A stretch of 64,000 nt of DNA, from NCBI RefSeq assembly GCF_051020765.1, contig NC_134946.1:8917239-8981238 (forward strand). The letters are read 5' to 3'. This document shows, one piece after another, positions 46,760-57,345 of this stretch. The position numbers and the translations under genes are program-made. Below the pieces are notes generated by a model, which did not search any database, was not told where the DNA came from, and was given only the letters and a program-made list of their open reading frames with translations. The DNA is from Lasioglossum baleicum. Its lineage: Eukaryota; Arthropoda; Insecta; Hymenoptera; Halictidae. The first letter of the stretch is position 1; the number at the start of each line of letters is the position of its first letter.

Positions 46760-46910
46760 TATTGGGTTGGCAAGAAAGTAATTTCGGTATTTTGAGGTGA
46801 AATGAAACCCAATTTTTCTATTCAAGCAATGAACTTTAATCATTCGATGATATTTTGTCATTTTTCTGGTATAGCTTCATAATTCTGCGCTCACAAAACT
46901 CTAAAATTTT
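46760..46910 (-). pseudogene. Mariner 3' end: terminal repeat plus transposase C-terminus remnant
   Basis: The terminus TTGGGTTGGCAAGAAAGTAA, next to TA, is a typical mariner terminal repeat. Reading inward on the minus strand, EFCERRIMKLYQK and, after a frame change, IPEK-QNIIE match the end of mariner transposases (F-R-GIMKLPEKWQKVIE). Stops and a frameshift show decay. Nothing resembling the catalytic domain is seen upstream, so only about 150 bp remains. Confidence 0.75.
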
Positions 46911-48050
46911 CCCAAAATTGGGTTTCAAACAGTTGTGTTAACCTCATAAACAGTTGTAATTAGTTGTAATTAGATAAACAGTTGTATTAAGAAAATCACA
47001 AAGGTATGAATGCTGAATGGCGCGTAAATAAACAGCGCGCGCGCGGATATGTATTATGTATCCCTACTCACCTGACCTTCTCCTTTTGCGATACGTGACG
47101 CAACTTCGGTCGTAAGAATTAAGAATGGTGGGCAAAAGCGGTGCGCGTGCGCGCCTGCGTGTAAATACGTGTGGCCGTGGGTGCGTTGGTTGTGTGTACA
47201 GTTTTCGGGTCTGTCCCGAGGGAGAAATGGTGTGTCAAAGCGAGGGCAGAACAAGAATCTCCCACCGGAATGTGGCTTCATGGATTTTCGCCTGGAATTT
47301 CGAGCAGAGGAAAATACAGCTTTGCAGAAGTTGCCGCTCTCTCCCTCGACCATCCCAATTTTATTAAGATCCTCCTAAGAGAACCAGAACGATGCCCCTT
47401 ACCTGTTCCCGTGGAATTCCAATTTGAGTGGCCTTCGAATACCGTATGTACGACAAAGAATCTCGAAATCGACGGGACAGCTAGGTTAGAGTTTTTCCTA
47501 GTCGAATCGCGGACAAGAGATTTCGCCCGGATATTATATCGCATTATTCAAGCGATACGTGTCGGGCGTCGCTCCTTTCTAGGTTAATCGCCTCACATTT
47601 ATCTCCATCTAAGGTCTACGCTGCTAAAGTTCACGTCTCAATGAACATTAATTTCACGGTTAACTTTAATTTCGAGAGAGACGCGTGTATTTCATTACCG
47701 ATTCCTTCCTGGTTCTCGAGAAGCGGCTAGGGACGTTTCAGAATTGGTTTTAGTCGTAATTTGTTGGTTTGCTTCCCTTGAGGGAGAGAGAAAATTAGGA
47801 AATTGTGGTGTTTTAAATAAACAAAAGAATTACTTGCTGATTAAAGGAAAGAAGGTAATGAAATTAATTATGATACCAGGAGGTGGGAAAAACAGGTTCA
47901 TGCCAAGAATATTTCAAGGTAAGAATTGTTATTTCAAATATCTTGTTTCCTATTGGCTGCATCAAAAAATGGTTTTAACGAATAATATTGCATTTGACAT
48001 AATTTTATTTATTTATCTTATATTTCGAAAGAACTTGCTTCAAACAAAGT
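46910..48050. other. No gene seen; GC-rich patch 47030-47600
   Basis: Frames in four registers at 47054-47587 (69-138 codons) overlap on both strands, as expected for GC-rich DNA; no domain. A GCGCGCGCGC run lies near 47035-47046. The 102-codon frame at 47744-48052 is Lys and Ile-rich and unrecognised. Confidence 0.5.
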
Positions 48051-48470
48051 AGTTGATTGAATGAAATTACTTCGAATGACGATTTTACGTCAAGATTGAA
48101 TGAAATCAAGTCAAAATTAAAAGAAGTGAATAGAATTGAATAGAATCGAGAGTAATCGAGTATAATTGAACATAATTGAGCAGAATCAGATAAAATCGAA
48201 CAATATTGAGTAGAATTAAATGGGATTGAATAGAGTTTAGTTATATGTCAGTAGAATGAAGCCATAATTGAATGAAGTCGTTTGGAGTTTAACGAAATTG
48301 AACAGAATCGTACGCGATTTAATAAAATTTAACAAAACTGAATGGACTCGAATGCAATCTAATGGAATTGAACGAACTTGAAGTCGATTGAACAAAAATA
48401 AACAAAACTGTCCAAAATTGAATAGAACCCTCTAGAGCAGAATAGAACTAAACGTGACAGTGCGGACTGG
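48050..48470 (+). repeat. AATTGAATAGA minisatellite block 1
   Basis: Degenerate 10-12 bp units of the form AATTGAATAGA, AATCGAGTA, AATTGAACATA run without a clear higher-order period. The unit family is the same as in the four later blocks. The tail of the 173-codon minus frame (48359-48880) runs into the array. Confidence 0.75.
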
Positions 48471-48479
48471 CAATCGCCC

Positions 48480-49920
48480 GGAATTGAACGAACCGCCGCT
48501 GAAGAAAATAAAAATCGGCCCGGGCCAAAACAGCGACGATCGGTAACGGGAACTTCTCCGATCACAATGCCTTTCGTTGTCGCGTTTCTCGGCAGATTAG
48601 ACCGAACAATGAAGGATCGATGGGGGCGCGCGCGAGGCATCGCGGCGCGGCGCGCGGTAGTCACGGAAAGAATGGAATTCCATAAACTGATTCGGGGGCG
48701 TCGCGACAGTTGTATGCAGCCGCTTAAATCAGCGGCACGTAGACAAGGTTGATCGTGCGTGAACAAAGCAGACGGTCGGTGTAAATCAGTCTCGGGGCCC
48801 TCTTTCTCCCTCTGTTTGGCTTGTGCGGCGCTGCCGGGATTAGAGTCTCTTCCGCCGAATGGTTCGGTTACTGAGGCCACGGAGCAAACTTGGTTCCCTT
48901 TCGACGTTTCTTTTTTCTCCGTTGATCACCGGCGGTATCGCCTATTCCGCTCTCGACGCCTTTCATCGTAGTCGTAGTCGTATCCCTCTCTCTCTCTCTC
49001 TTTGCTCTTTCGAAAAACCGTCTTTCATACGGGGGAACCCGTTAGCTCGTCGTCGCGTCGCGTCCTTTGCTATACTAGAGCACGCGTGTGGCATCGACGC
49101 GCGCGCGGCTCCGAACAGGGAGAGACCAGGGGCACAACGGGGACCTCGATTCTATCCTAACGTAATTCAGTCTCCGGAGCTTTTCGCGGAACAATGGCTA
49201 ATAATTGCCGACTACTTGTACAAGAGGACGTGATGAACGCGGCAGACGGTGCCGTCTGCCCGACGAACATTGCGCACGGATAAACGTATCCGCTGAGGAA
49301 ACGAAGTTTACGAAACGGGGACGAGTCTTTTGGGTATTATTCTCCTCCCTAGCTCTTTCTCTCTCTTTCCATCTCTATCCGTCTTCCTCCTTCCCCCCCC
49401 CCACCCTCCCTCTCCGTTCTTCTTGGTCTCAAAGAGCCATTGAACTGAAAGAAATAATAACTAGTTCGACCGAGTTCAACCTACACAAACGAATCGATGG
49501 AGATTATTTACTGTACAAAGAGAATCTACTAAACTTACCTCGGAAAGGCTTGGAGATAGTTTTGCGAACATTTTCACCGCTCAGAGATGTTGTCGAGAGG
49601 CTGCCGAGTGGGTGTGTTGCACGGGGTGAGGGGGGAACGCGTGGCACCAAGTTTCGGGGGATGATTGTGTAGCTGGAAACGGTGGGAAGAGCTCGTGTAC
49701 ACTCGACTGTCTTATAACACGGTTTTGGTGTAACACCGTGCGAAAATTGCGACGATTCTCCTTTAACACAATGTGCTTTTAACACGGTTTCTATACAGCA
49801 TGATTTAGTAGACTTCGTATTCCCCTGACTTGTTATTACTTTTAATTTCCCAAGCTTTGCTTAGCAACGTTTCGATATTACACGCGACGAATTAACTGTG
49901 CTATAGGGGGTTGATTGTGA
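48480..49920. other. No gene seen; strongly CpG-rich island 48520-49200
   Basis: CGCGGCGCGGCGCGCGGTAG near 48638, pyrimidine microsatellites near 48985 and 49370, and a poly-C run at 49393-49402. Frames of 173, 155 and 124 codons overlap one another; none has a domain. A promoter or first exon could sit here, but I see no decisive signal. Confidence 0.45.
49432..49543 (+). repeat. Duplicated segment, copy 1 (partner at 50702-50812)
   Basis: Shared text includes CTGAAAGAAATAATAACTA, CCGAGTTCAACC, AAACGAATCG and ACTGTACAAAGAGAATNTAC. Identity is about 80-85 percent by eye. The second copy directly follows minisatellite block 2. Confidence 0.8.
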
Positions 49921-50052
49921 ACACAGGGTGTCACAACAAAATGTACACACACTTTAGCAGCTTACTTAATTTTCACCCCTTTCAGCTTTAACCGAGTGGC
50001 TAACTTCTCGATTTTTTAAAGCGCGTATACAGGTTTTCGAACACCCTGTGTG
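49921..50052. mobile_element. Short CACAGGGTGT-ended inverted element
   Basis: ACACAGGGTGTC at the left and the inverted ACACCCTGTGT at the right bound about 130 bp without coding capacity. The pairing does not extend far inward, so this may be a deletion derivative or a chance pair of ends. Confidence 0.4.
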
Positions 50053-50129
50053 TGCTCCATTTGTCTTCGCTTGAGAGATATAATGAATTCTGTTTGTTCT
50101 GTTTTAGCCTGTATAAATATCGGATGATG

Positions 50130-50690
50130 AGATACTGAATTATATTGAATGCAATTGCACGTGAGTGGACAGAATTGAATAGAGTTCAATACAGATGAAC
50201 ACAAACGGATACAAACAAGTACAAGTGAATAAAACTGAATTTGAACGCAGTTGAATCAAATTGAATATAATTGACCACAATTGAACGTAATTGAACAGTA
50301 CAGAATATAATTGAATGCAAATGGGTCAAACTGAACTGAATTGAACAGAATTTAAGTAAATTGCAAGGAGTTGAGCGATCTTCCATCGAGTAGAATTGAA
50401 CACAGTTGAATCCAATTGAATACAATTGACCACAATTGAACGTAATTGAACAGTACAGAATATAATTGAATGCAAATGGGTCAAACTGAATTGAATTGAA
50501 CAGAATTTAAGTAAATTGCAAGGAGTTGAGCAATCTTCAATCGAGTAGAATTGAACACAGTTGAATTCAATTGAATATAATTGACCACAATTGAACCTAA
50601 TTGAACAGAACTTACCGCATTTAAAAGGAATTGGAAAGAACCCAATCACACTAAATATAATTCCACCTAATCGACCAGAGTTGAATACAA
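50130..50690 (+). repeat. AATTGAATAGA block 2 with 155-bp higher-order repeat
   Basis: From 50251 a 155-bp unit repeats: starts at 50251, 50406 and 50561 (the third is partial and decays after about 50610). Fixed landmarks are TTGACCACAATTGAACGTAA at unit position 21 and CAAGGAGTTGAGC near position 110. Units 1 and 2 differ at only a handful of sites, so this amplification is recent relative to the rest of the array. Confidence 0.9.
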
Positions 50691-50701
50691 TTTCCTTTCC
50701 G

Positions 50702-50812
50702 TTCTGAAAGAACCATCGACCAGAAAGAAATAATAACTACTCGAACCGAGTTCAACCAGCAGAAACGAATCGGCAGACATTATTAACTGTACAAAGAGAA
50801 TGTACCAAACTT
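50702..50812 (+). repeat. Duplicated segment, copy 2 (partner at 49432-49543)
   Basis: See the first copy for shared text. It starts at the right edge of minisatellite block 2, and copy 1 lies about 700 bp before that block begins. Confidence 0.8.
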
Positions 50813-50819
50813 CCTTTGC

Positions 50820-52020
50820 CCCAACTCGGCGCTACTTCCACGACCATTTCCAATGCCCGTAGCCGTTACAAAGACCGTGCAACTATCAAACGAGAGCGCG
50901 TTAAACTGGAACTGTTTTTCGCGAATAGCTCGTACACGATATCTTTCAATTTATTCCGGCGAAAATGAGGAACCGAATATCTCGTGGCTGATAGTTATCG
51001 GGGACAGCGTGTTCTTGCGGCCATAAGCGTCAAGATGGAGCTGACTCAATCATAGTTCTCGGCCGGGGGAGATACGCATCTCGGATCTATAAAAAATGAG
51101 GATAAAGGAAATTTCCAGGGCGCGCGCGATAGGTTCTCGCGCTTTGTTCGGGACCGGTTCTCCAGGGGTTTGTTTGATGCGTTTGTCCGAAATCGAGCGT
51201 GATCCTCGAGCGTGGTAACGTCCGCGAGGGTGACGGCAGTCGATACAAGCGAAAATTGGGCCGGGACAAGATGGTATTGCTCCTCTCGCCGTCGGCGAAT
51301 AAGCTCTCGGGGAAAAAGTTGATATTAGATAGAAACCTCTGATTCAGAAACGAAAATGCCCGCGTTCGAGAAATCGTATCTCACGACCGGGGACCTCGAT
51401 TCCTTTCGTGACCGGGAAGTTTATGCTGCTCGGAAAATTTCCAGCTCGATCGTCCACACATACACACACAGAACAGTGACACACACAAACGCAGACACAC
51501 ACACACAGATGCAGTTCTGCTGAGATTCCGAAAAGATTGGTAAAATTAAAATGTAGTTTAGAAACGGACGACTTGGAGTTCTGGAGGAACGTTTCCGCAC
51601 TGTTTAGGACAGGTGAAGTGTGCCAGTGTAATCGATTTCACAAACTTTTAATTCACCCGGAGAAGATAGGAAATACCCGGAAACGCTGACCAACGTTCGC
51701 ATAAACGAGTTTCCATTTTTCTCGGCTCGTTAGTGGGACGTTCTCGCGGTTTAAAATATACAATCAGCGAGATTGCTATGAGACGTTATGTGAAATCATA
51801 TATAAATCCGCGTTATGTGGAAGAATTTCTTTCGCTTAAGTAGGTACTACGTAGTATAGTTTATTTATTGTATTCAATTGCATGGATTTTTAATTGAATT
51901 CTAATCTATTCGCCCAAATTCTATCCGAGTGTGTCCTGTAACTCTAAATGAATCTTAACGAATCCTACTTGAACCATGTTCAGTTATTCCTACTTGAACC
52001 ATATTCAATTCCATTCAACT
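50820..52020. other. No gene seen; GC-rich then AT-rich
   Basis: Only a 60-codon frame (51087-51269, minus). A (CA)n-rich stretch is at 51454-51508. No domain or RNA gene recognised. Confidence 0.55.
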
Positions 52021-52024
52021 TTGC

Positions 52025-52620
52025 TGAAGTTGAAGGGCAAATAAGTAGAATTGCATAGAATTGAATTATAAGTCTGCAGAATTGAATGTAATTGAATTAT
52101 AAGTGAGTAGAATTGGATTGTAATTGAATTATAAGTGAGTAGAATTGAATGTAATTGAATTATAAGCGAGTAGAATTGAGTTAGAAATTACTAGAACTCG
52201 ATTGAAAATCAATAGATTCGAATAGAATTAAATAGAATTCAGCAGTTGTCAATCGATTTAATACTTAAGAAACTGAAATGAGACATATCATGTAGAATTA
52301 AATACAAGCTAATTAGAAATAAATAGAAGTGCGGGAAATTGAGCCAACGATATAAACCGTATTGAATAGAATTGTATATGTATAATCTAATATTAAAATT
52401 GGATGGAATTGAATGGAGTTAAGTGATAAATTAATGGAATTCTTTTACACGTAATGGTTACCGACTACAATTCATTAGAATTGAACTAGCAATTCATTGG
52501 CTACATGTATACCACAGAATAGAATATAATTGAATAATCGATAGAACGGAATCGGTTTGAACGAAGAACAATTGATTCCTAATTCAATTCTATTCAATTC
52601 TATTCAATTCTGCTGAATCC
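52025..52620 (+). repeat. AATTGAATAGA block 3 with a 31-bp tandem repeat
   Basis: AATTGAATTATAAG starts 31-32 bp units at 52059, 52090, 52122 and 52153; each continues TGAGTAGAATTGAATGT. Around it are looser units. At 52580-52610 the motif appears reversed (AATTCTATTCAATTCTATTC), so the array changes orientation. Confidence 0.85.
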
Positions 52621-52624
52621 CACT

Positions 52625-53410
52625 GAATCCAATAGAATCCCAAATTAATCTTCAGAGAGAGAGAGAGTTGTAGGTTGAATTCGAAATTAAGTCCAGTGAT
52701 AGCCGAATCAGTCAAGATCCCCAGCCGGTCTTCCCGCGTCGATAGTCCTAGACGCAAGAAGATGGACCGAAGGATGCAGCTGAATACTGTCTTATTAGCA
52801 ACCATTCGAAACGGAATATCCCCTAATACCGGCGCGCCGGGGACAATTTATGCCCGCGATAAGAGATTGTACAGGAGATTGCAGAATATGTCCAGCTGGG
52901 CTTATTACTTGCACCTGCACGCGCACGCGAAGACCGATACATGCGGCTTTGCAATATGCTGCATGTGCCCGGGCGTTTCAGGGTACATGTTGCACATTCA
53001 CACACCACCACCACGACCACCACCATCACCGTACACCGGTGCGGTTAGCTACATACGTCATGGTTATCGGAATGACCCACCGCGGAATAAAGCATTTCGG
53101 TTTTTAGGCATTGTTTCGCTCCGCTACCAGGAACGCGACGGGGTTGGCCGGCCCCTCGTAAAGCCAGCCCATTTTTGCTCGTTGTCGCTAAATTATCTCT
53201 TTACCGATACAGGGCGAGCCCGTTGTCTGAACAGATTATCAAAGAGTAATTATGCTCGCCCGCCATTTTTAATACTCCAGCCCCCCCCCCCCGAAACACT
53301 CGCTTCGATTGCCTCGCGTTTTTTTTCGCGGCTCACTCGCTCCGAAATTCAGACATACCTCGCAAGACACAAAATCGTGCGAATCTGATCGGAAAACAAT
53401 TTAATCCTGC
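52625..53410. other. No supported gene; long open frame in GC-rich DNA
   Basis: The longest frame in the window (237 codons, 52675-53388, plus) lies here. It starts in the tail of the minisatellite, runs through a CACCACCACGACCACCACC stretch and a 12-base poly-C run (53281-53292), and encodes no domain I recognise. Overlapping 85-, 68- and 71-codon frames exist. I judge it more likely chance than a gene. Confidence 0.5.
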
Positions 53411-53414
53411 CTTA

Positions 53415-53798
53415 TACAGGGTGCCCTTTAGTCTCTCGGATAAAGGCGAATATTGTGGTCTTCTTCAACTCTTATTGTGAGCTCGACAAAATTTTTACGT
53501 GCAAAATGTTATTCAATTGTAATGGTCCAGAGTAGAAAGGGGTGGTTCATTAGGTCATTTGAAGTAACCTTTTCCTTAGCGAAAAAATTATTCACGAAAA
53601 AATCGGACCAATCAGAGTGCAGCTATAGTGAACGGATCCCGGCTCGCCGACAGGTGTCGCTGTAGTCGCGTCCGTTGTAGTCGCGTTCTGGTTGGCCCGT
53701 GTCTTTCGTTAACAACTCCCTAACAAAGCCGAGGCGGACATTTTCGCGAACGAAAAAGTTACTTCGAAAAGGATCTCCGACATTTTCACCCTGTGCAG
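53415..53798. mobile_element. TACAGGGTG-ended MITE, ~384 bp
   Basis: Ends TATACAGGGTG and CACCCTGTGCA are inverted. Inside, GAAGTAACCTTTTCCTTAGC, GAAAAA and GGACCAATCAGAG on the left pair with the reverse complement of the right half (GAAGTAACTTTTTCGTTCGC, GAAAA, GGCCAACCAGAAC), giving long, diverged inverted arms. No coding capacity. Confidence 0.6.
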
Positions 53799-53804
53799 TT
53801 GAAT

Positions 53805-53960
53805 ACGGGAGCACGGACTTGTACGGAATTGAATAGGATTCAATAGATTTCTATGGAATAATGAATTATAGAATAAACCATAGAACAGAGTTAGATAGAG
53901 ACGAAGAGGATTAAACGGACTTCTTTAGAATAGTATAGAATTAGATTGGAACACAGAATC
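53805..53960 (+). repeat. AATTGAATAGA remnant after the MITE
   Basis: GGAATTGAATAGGATTCAAT, GAATTATAGAATAAACCATA, GAACAGAGTTAGATAGAG: weak continuation of the minisatellite after the MITE. Confidence 0.6.
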
Positions 53961-54990
53961 ACGTCTAATAAGTGCGATTCTGGCGGCTGTTTCCGCGATG
54001 TCGTTTCCCGGAGGACCGTCAAGTATGGTTCCACCGGCGCTTAATATGTTGTACAGCTTGACAACGAGCCGTTGCGGATATAAACCCGGGCACACCTCGG
54101 AAAACATCTGATACGGTTTTCCAGCTTTGCCGAGCAATTCTACGCGACGACCTTGCAATTTTCTTGCCTCGATGTTTGCGGAACACTCCCGGGCTGTTTG
54201 ATCGCGGCCGCCGGAAACATATTTGCAGTGTTGATATCTCAACAATCGCTAGAAGCTGTCGTTCGCGCTCGGGAATTGTTGTCACTCCAGAAATGAGCAG
54301 ACGTTGTAATCATTTTCTATCTAGCTGTCCGAGAGCAACAGCAGCGGAGGGGGCTACAATACCCATTTTCCCACCGGTTCATCGGTTCTATCAAAGAGAG
54401 AGAGAGAGGGGGAAAGGGTTGCTGCTCCTCCTCTTTCTTATTATCTCGACCCGTCGCTGTTTTTTTTTCTTTCTTTCGCCACCTTCTACCTCCCACCCGA
54501 TCGAAGACACAACGATATTTTTCCGCTTTCTTGTTTCTTGTCGGCTTCGAGCACTTCGCTCTTCCTCTTCTTTTTTCCGTGCGCTTCGTCCGGTTGCAGC
54601 TTTCGCTGCTGTTCGCGCGATCCCTTTTCCACCGGGCTCTCAAATCTTATTAGCTTCTTAAGTAATTATCAGAGTTGCTACTCGTTACAGCTTCCCCGAG
54701 GGGTTTCTCGAGACCGTATAGCGTTCTACAAAGCGCGACTAGCCTGGTCATTCAACGTCTTTTCGACGGGTGATTCTTTAAATATAATGCCCCGTGGTCT
54801 TTGCAGATCTTTACAACGAAGGGAGAAGTGTGGTTCGGGACTGTTCTTCAGTTTTGGTTCTGTTCGGTTTGATACTGTTCGATGTACAGTACAGACACGC
54901 ACGTTGCACAAAACGGGGCCGAAAATGCGTGTAGAAATCGAGGCGGTGTGACGAAGGACGTAACCAATCATAGTGATGCATAATGACGAT
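53960..54990. other. No gene seen; GC-rich island
   Basis: Frames of 165 and 137 codons (plus) and 108, 106 and 92 codons (minus) overlap on both strands. The 165-codon frame spans an (AG)n run (54391-54413) and a Ser/Phe-rich T-tract. No domain. Confidence 0.5.
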
Positions 54991-54994
54991 CTTA

Positions 54995-55430
54995 TAGTAG
55001 ACACGAGTAGACACGAGTAGATCCGAGTAGAGTTGAATAAACTTGAATAGGCTTCACTAGACTACGAGTAGAATTGAGTAGACCTCAGTAGAATAGGAAT
55101 AGAATTGAGTAGGTTTGAGTAGAACCCAAGTAGAGAATTGAGTAGAATTGAGAGTCGGCTCAAATAGAACTTCAGTAGAATTGAAGAGACTTGAGTAGGA
55201 TTGAGTGCAATTGAGTACAATTGAATGTGATTGTGTGTGATTGCATATCGTCGAATTGAATTAAATAGAGCCTAGGTAGAATGGAATAGAATTGAGTAGA
55301 ATTGAATAGACCTAAGTAGAATTGACGAGAATCGAGTAGACTAAAGTAGACTTGAGCAGAATGGAGTACAATTGAATATGATTTTATGTGATTGTATATT
55401 ATATGCAATTGAAATGAACTGAATAACGTT
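54995..55430 (+). repeat. AATTGAATAGA block 4, GAGTAGA-rich variant
   Basis: It opens with 12-bp units (GACACGAGTA) and continues with AATTGAGTAGA-type units. A GTACAATTGAATGTGATTGTGTGTGATTG phrase near 55210 recurs near 55366 in altered form, hinting at a ~155-bp higher-order period like that of block 2. Confidence 0.8.
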
Positions 55431-55469
55431 CCCAGTGTGAAACTGGTGAAACTTCATAAAGTATGTTAA

Positions 55470-55710
55470 CACTTTACCTACGGAAAGTCTATTAATAGGA
55501 TTTTCAATAATTGTGCTGCGCCAAAAGAAAGCATATAGAAATTTTCTTTTACATTGCAATTTTAAATAAAACTATTAGATGACGTTATCGAGGGTGACTT
55601 GTTAGTTCACAATGAAAATTGTTGTTGCTATTGAAGGTTCCATTAAAAAATGTCTAGCCATGAACCATAGATTTTTCAAAATTATGCAATAATCACCGGT
55701 CGGTAATGTG
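55470..55710. mobile_element. TTAA-flanked piggyBac-like MITE, 241 bp
   Basis: TTAA at 55466-55469 and 55711-55714 flank ends CACTTTACCTACGG and, read inward from the right, CACATTACCGACCGG. Agreement is about 11-12 of 15. No transposase. The ends differ from the 8.0-kb element, so it belongs to a different subfamily. Confidence 0.5.
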
Positions 55711-55719
55711 TTAATATTT

Positions 55720-56140
55720 TTCCGTGAATGTGTTCCATTCGCAAAATTTTGTAAAATCGCGAGACTCCTCGGTGAACAACGTCTGACCTCGATAGAGACA
55801 TAAGCGGGGCCGGTTTTTTGCCTATGTTTGCCAGTAAAATAAGCTATTGCGAGTAAGTATACACGTCGGTGTAGACACCCTGTACATCCTTCCTGGAGTT
55901 TCTCGGCCGGCTCTTCCCCGTTCCCAAGCTTCCTTTCCAGGGTTTCGGCCTGGCGTGGTTAACCTTTGGACATATTTGGCGATCAGACCTCCGGCACCTT
56001 GGCTCGCGTATCTCTCGATTTATTGCTCCTCCAGTTTCCACAACTTTTACCGCGTACTCACCACTTTATTCTTTGTTACTTATCTTTGTTTCCCTCTTCC
56101 CGCGCCGCGCAAAGCCCGCGCGAACTTCTACGTGCCGGTT
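55720..56140. other. No gene seen
   Basis: A 101-codon frame (55847-56152) without a domain. A GTAGACACCCTGTACATCC motif near 55873 is a lone CAGGGTG-type end. Confidence 0.5.
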
Positions 56141-56216
56141 AACGACTTTTGAAGCGCAATAAAACGGCATCAAAAAATCGTACGTCAAATTTTTGTTGGG
56201 TCGTTGGAAAGAGCAG

Positions 56217-56253
<37 letters not shown>

Positions 56254-56700
56254 GATTTAGGTCCATTCAGGTTAGCGTCGCGGAACAAACTCTTCGAGTT
56301 TCCTAGAAACACTCGAATTTATTGAACAATTCATTGCTCTCTAGCTGGCGGCACACTCCTCATTCAAAATGCAATGAAACAATGAGAAAAAATCGTACAT
56401 GAATGTTCGTAGTCTTAATTTAAAGAGAAGACTTTAATTTTGAGATCCAGCTTGGTTTGAACAGAGGAAAAAATTGTTTAAACTCCGTGGAGATGCCTGA
56501 GCTTGTAGAATGCTACGTTCACTGTATAGCTAACGTTGATGGAACACTTTCCTCGTAGGATGCAATAAAACGGTAGCAAAGAGTCCTACGTTAAGTTTTA
56601 GGGACCAAGCGTAAGGAGAAGATTTCAATCTTTAAATCTGTGGTAGTTCAAATCGCCGAGAAAAATTTTTTAAATTCTTCAGAGACTTCTGAACTGTTTT
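56140..56700 (+). repeat. Degenerate tandem repeat, ~190-215 bp unit, with embedded (TC)n
   Basis: GCAATAAAACGGCATCAAAA at 56155, GCAATGAAACAATGAGAAAA at 56371 and GCAATAAAACGGTAGCAAAG at 56562 mark unit starts. Each is followed by CGTAC-TNAA-type text and AGAGAAGA-TT-AAT. A perfect (TC)17 run occupies 56218-56251 in the first unit only. Confidence 0.65.
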
Positions 56701-56929
56701 GTTATTGATTTATTTACTTGCAGTTTATTTTAACGTGGTTGCATTAACAGAGCGAGGTGATTGCGCTTGATTATAATATATTTGGCATGTAATTTATACA
56801 AAGGCCTCTGGTTAACATTGACATTAGGATAAGAGACAATAGTATGAAATTATAACAGTTTGTATAGATTATAGATCGATGGATTTAAAGAAGAGGAGGA
56901 CTTGAACTTGTACGAGACTATCTTTGTTA

Positions 56930-57240
56930 AATTAGAATTGAGAAATAAATTATAAATAAGTAAAATTTAATTGAATATAATTGTATTATTGATAAATTAG
57001 TAGAATTTAAAGGAATAACGTTATCAATCAATAGAATAGAATATAATTCGATTGTGGATCAGCAGAATTGAACAGAATATAATTAAATTATCAATCAACA
57101 GAATTGAATAGGATGCAATTAAATTGTAAATCGGAAGAATCTAATACAATAGAATTGAATTATAAATCAACAGAATTGAACAGAATTGTATTATAAATTA
57201 GTCGAATTCAGTTCAGCAGGATTGAATTATAAATCACTAT
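56930..57240 (+). repeat. AATTGAATAGA block 5a
   Basis: Units AATTGAATAGAATATAATT, TTGTAAATCAGCAGAATTGAA and similar, period ~31-36, resembling the 31-bp repeat of block 3. Confidence 0.75.
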
Positions 57241-57345
57241 TGTCTGTGCAACGAACCGAGGCAGTGAAGCGCCAGCCTGCGATCTTTGCTAACTTATCTG
57301 AGAAGGGTAACTTCAACACTGTCGGCAGTGGCACTCGAGTGCCAC
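57241..57345. other. Non-array insert with a perfect 18-bp palindrome
   Basis: About 105 bp of GC-richer unrelated DNA interrupts the minisatellite. Its right end carries GTGGCACTCGAGTGCCAC (57328-57345), a perfect palindrome. It could be a small insertion, but no target duplication was recognised. Confidence 0.5.

Noticed and set aside
48359..48880. 173-codon minus-strand frame
   Set aside because: Its C-terminal part reads through the minisatellite; the rest lies in CpG-rich DNA with frames in other registers and no domain.
52675..53388. Longest open frame (237 codons, plus)
   Set aside because: It starts at the edge of the minisatellite, crosses a CAC/ACC repeat and a 12-base poly-C run, overlaps other frames, and shows no domain.
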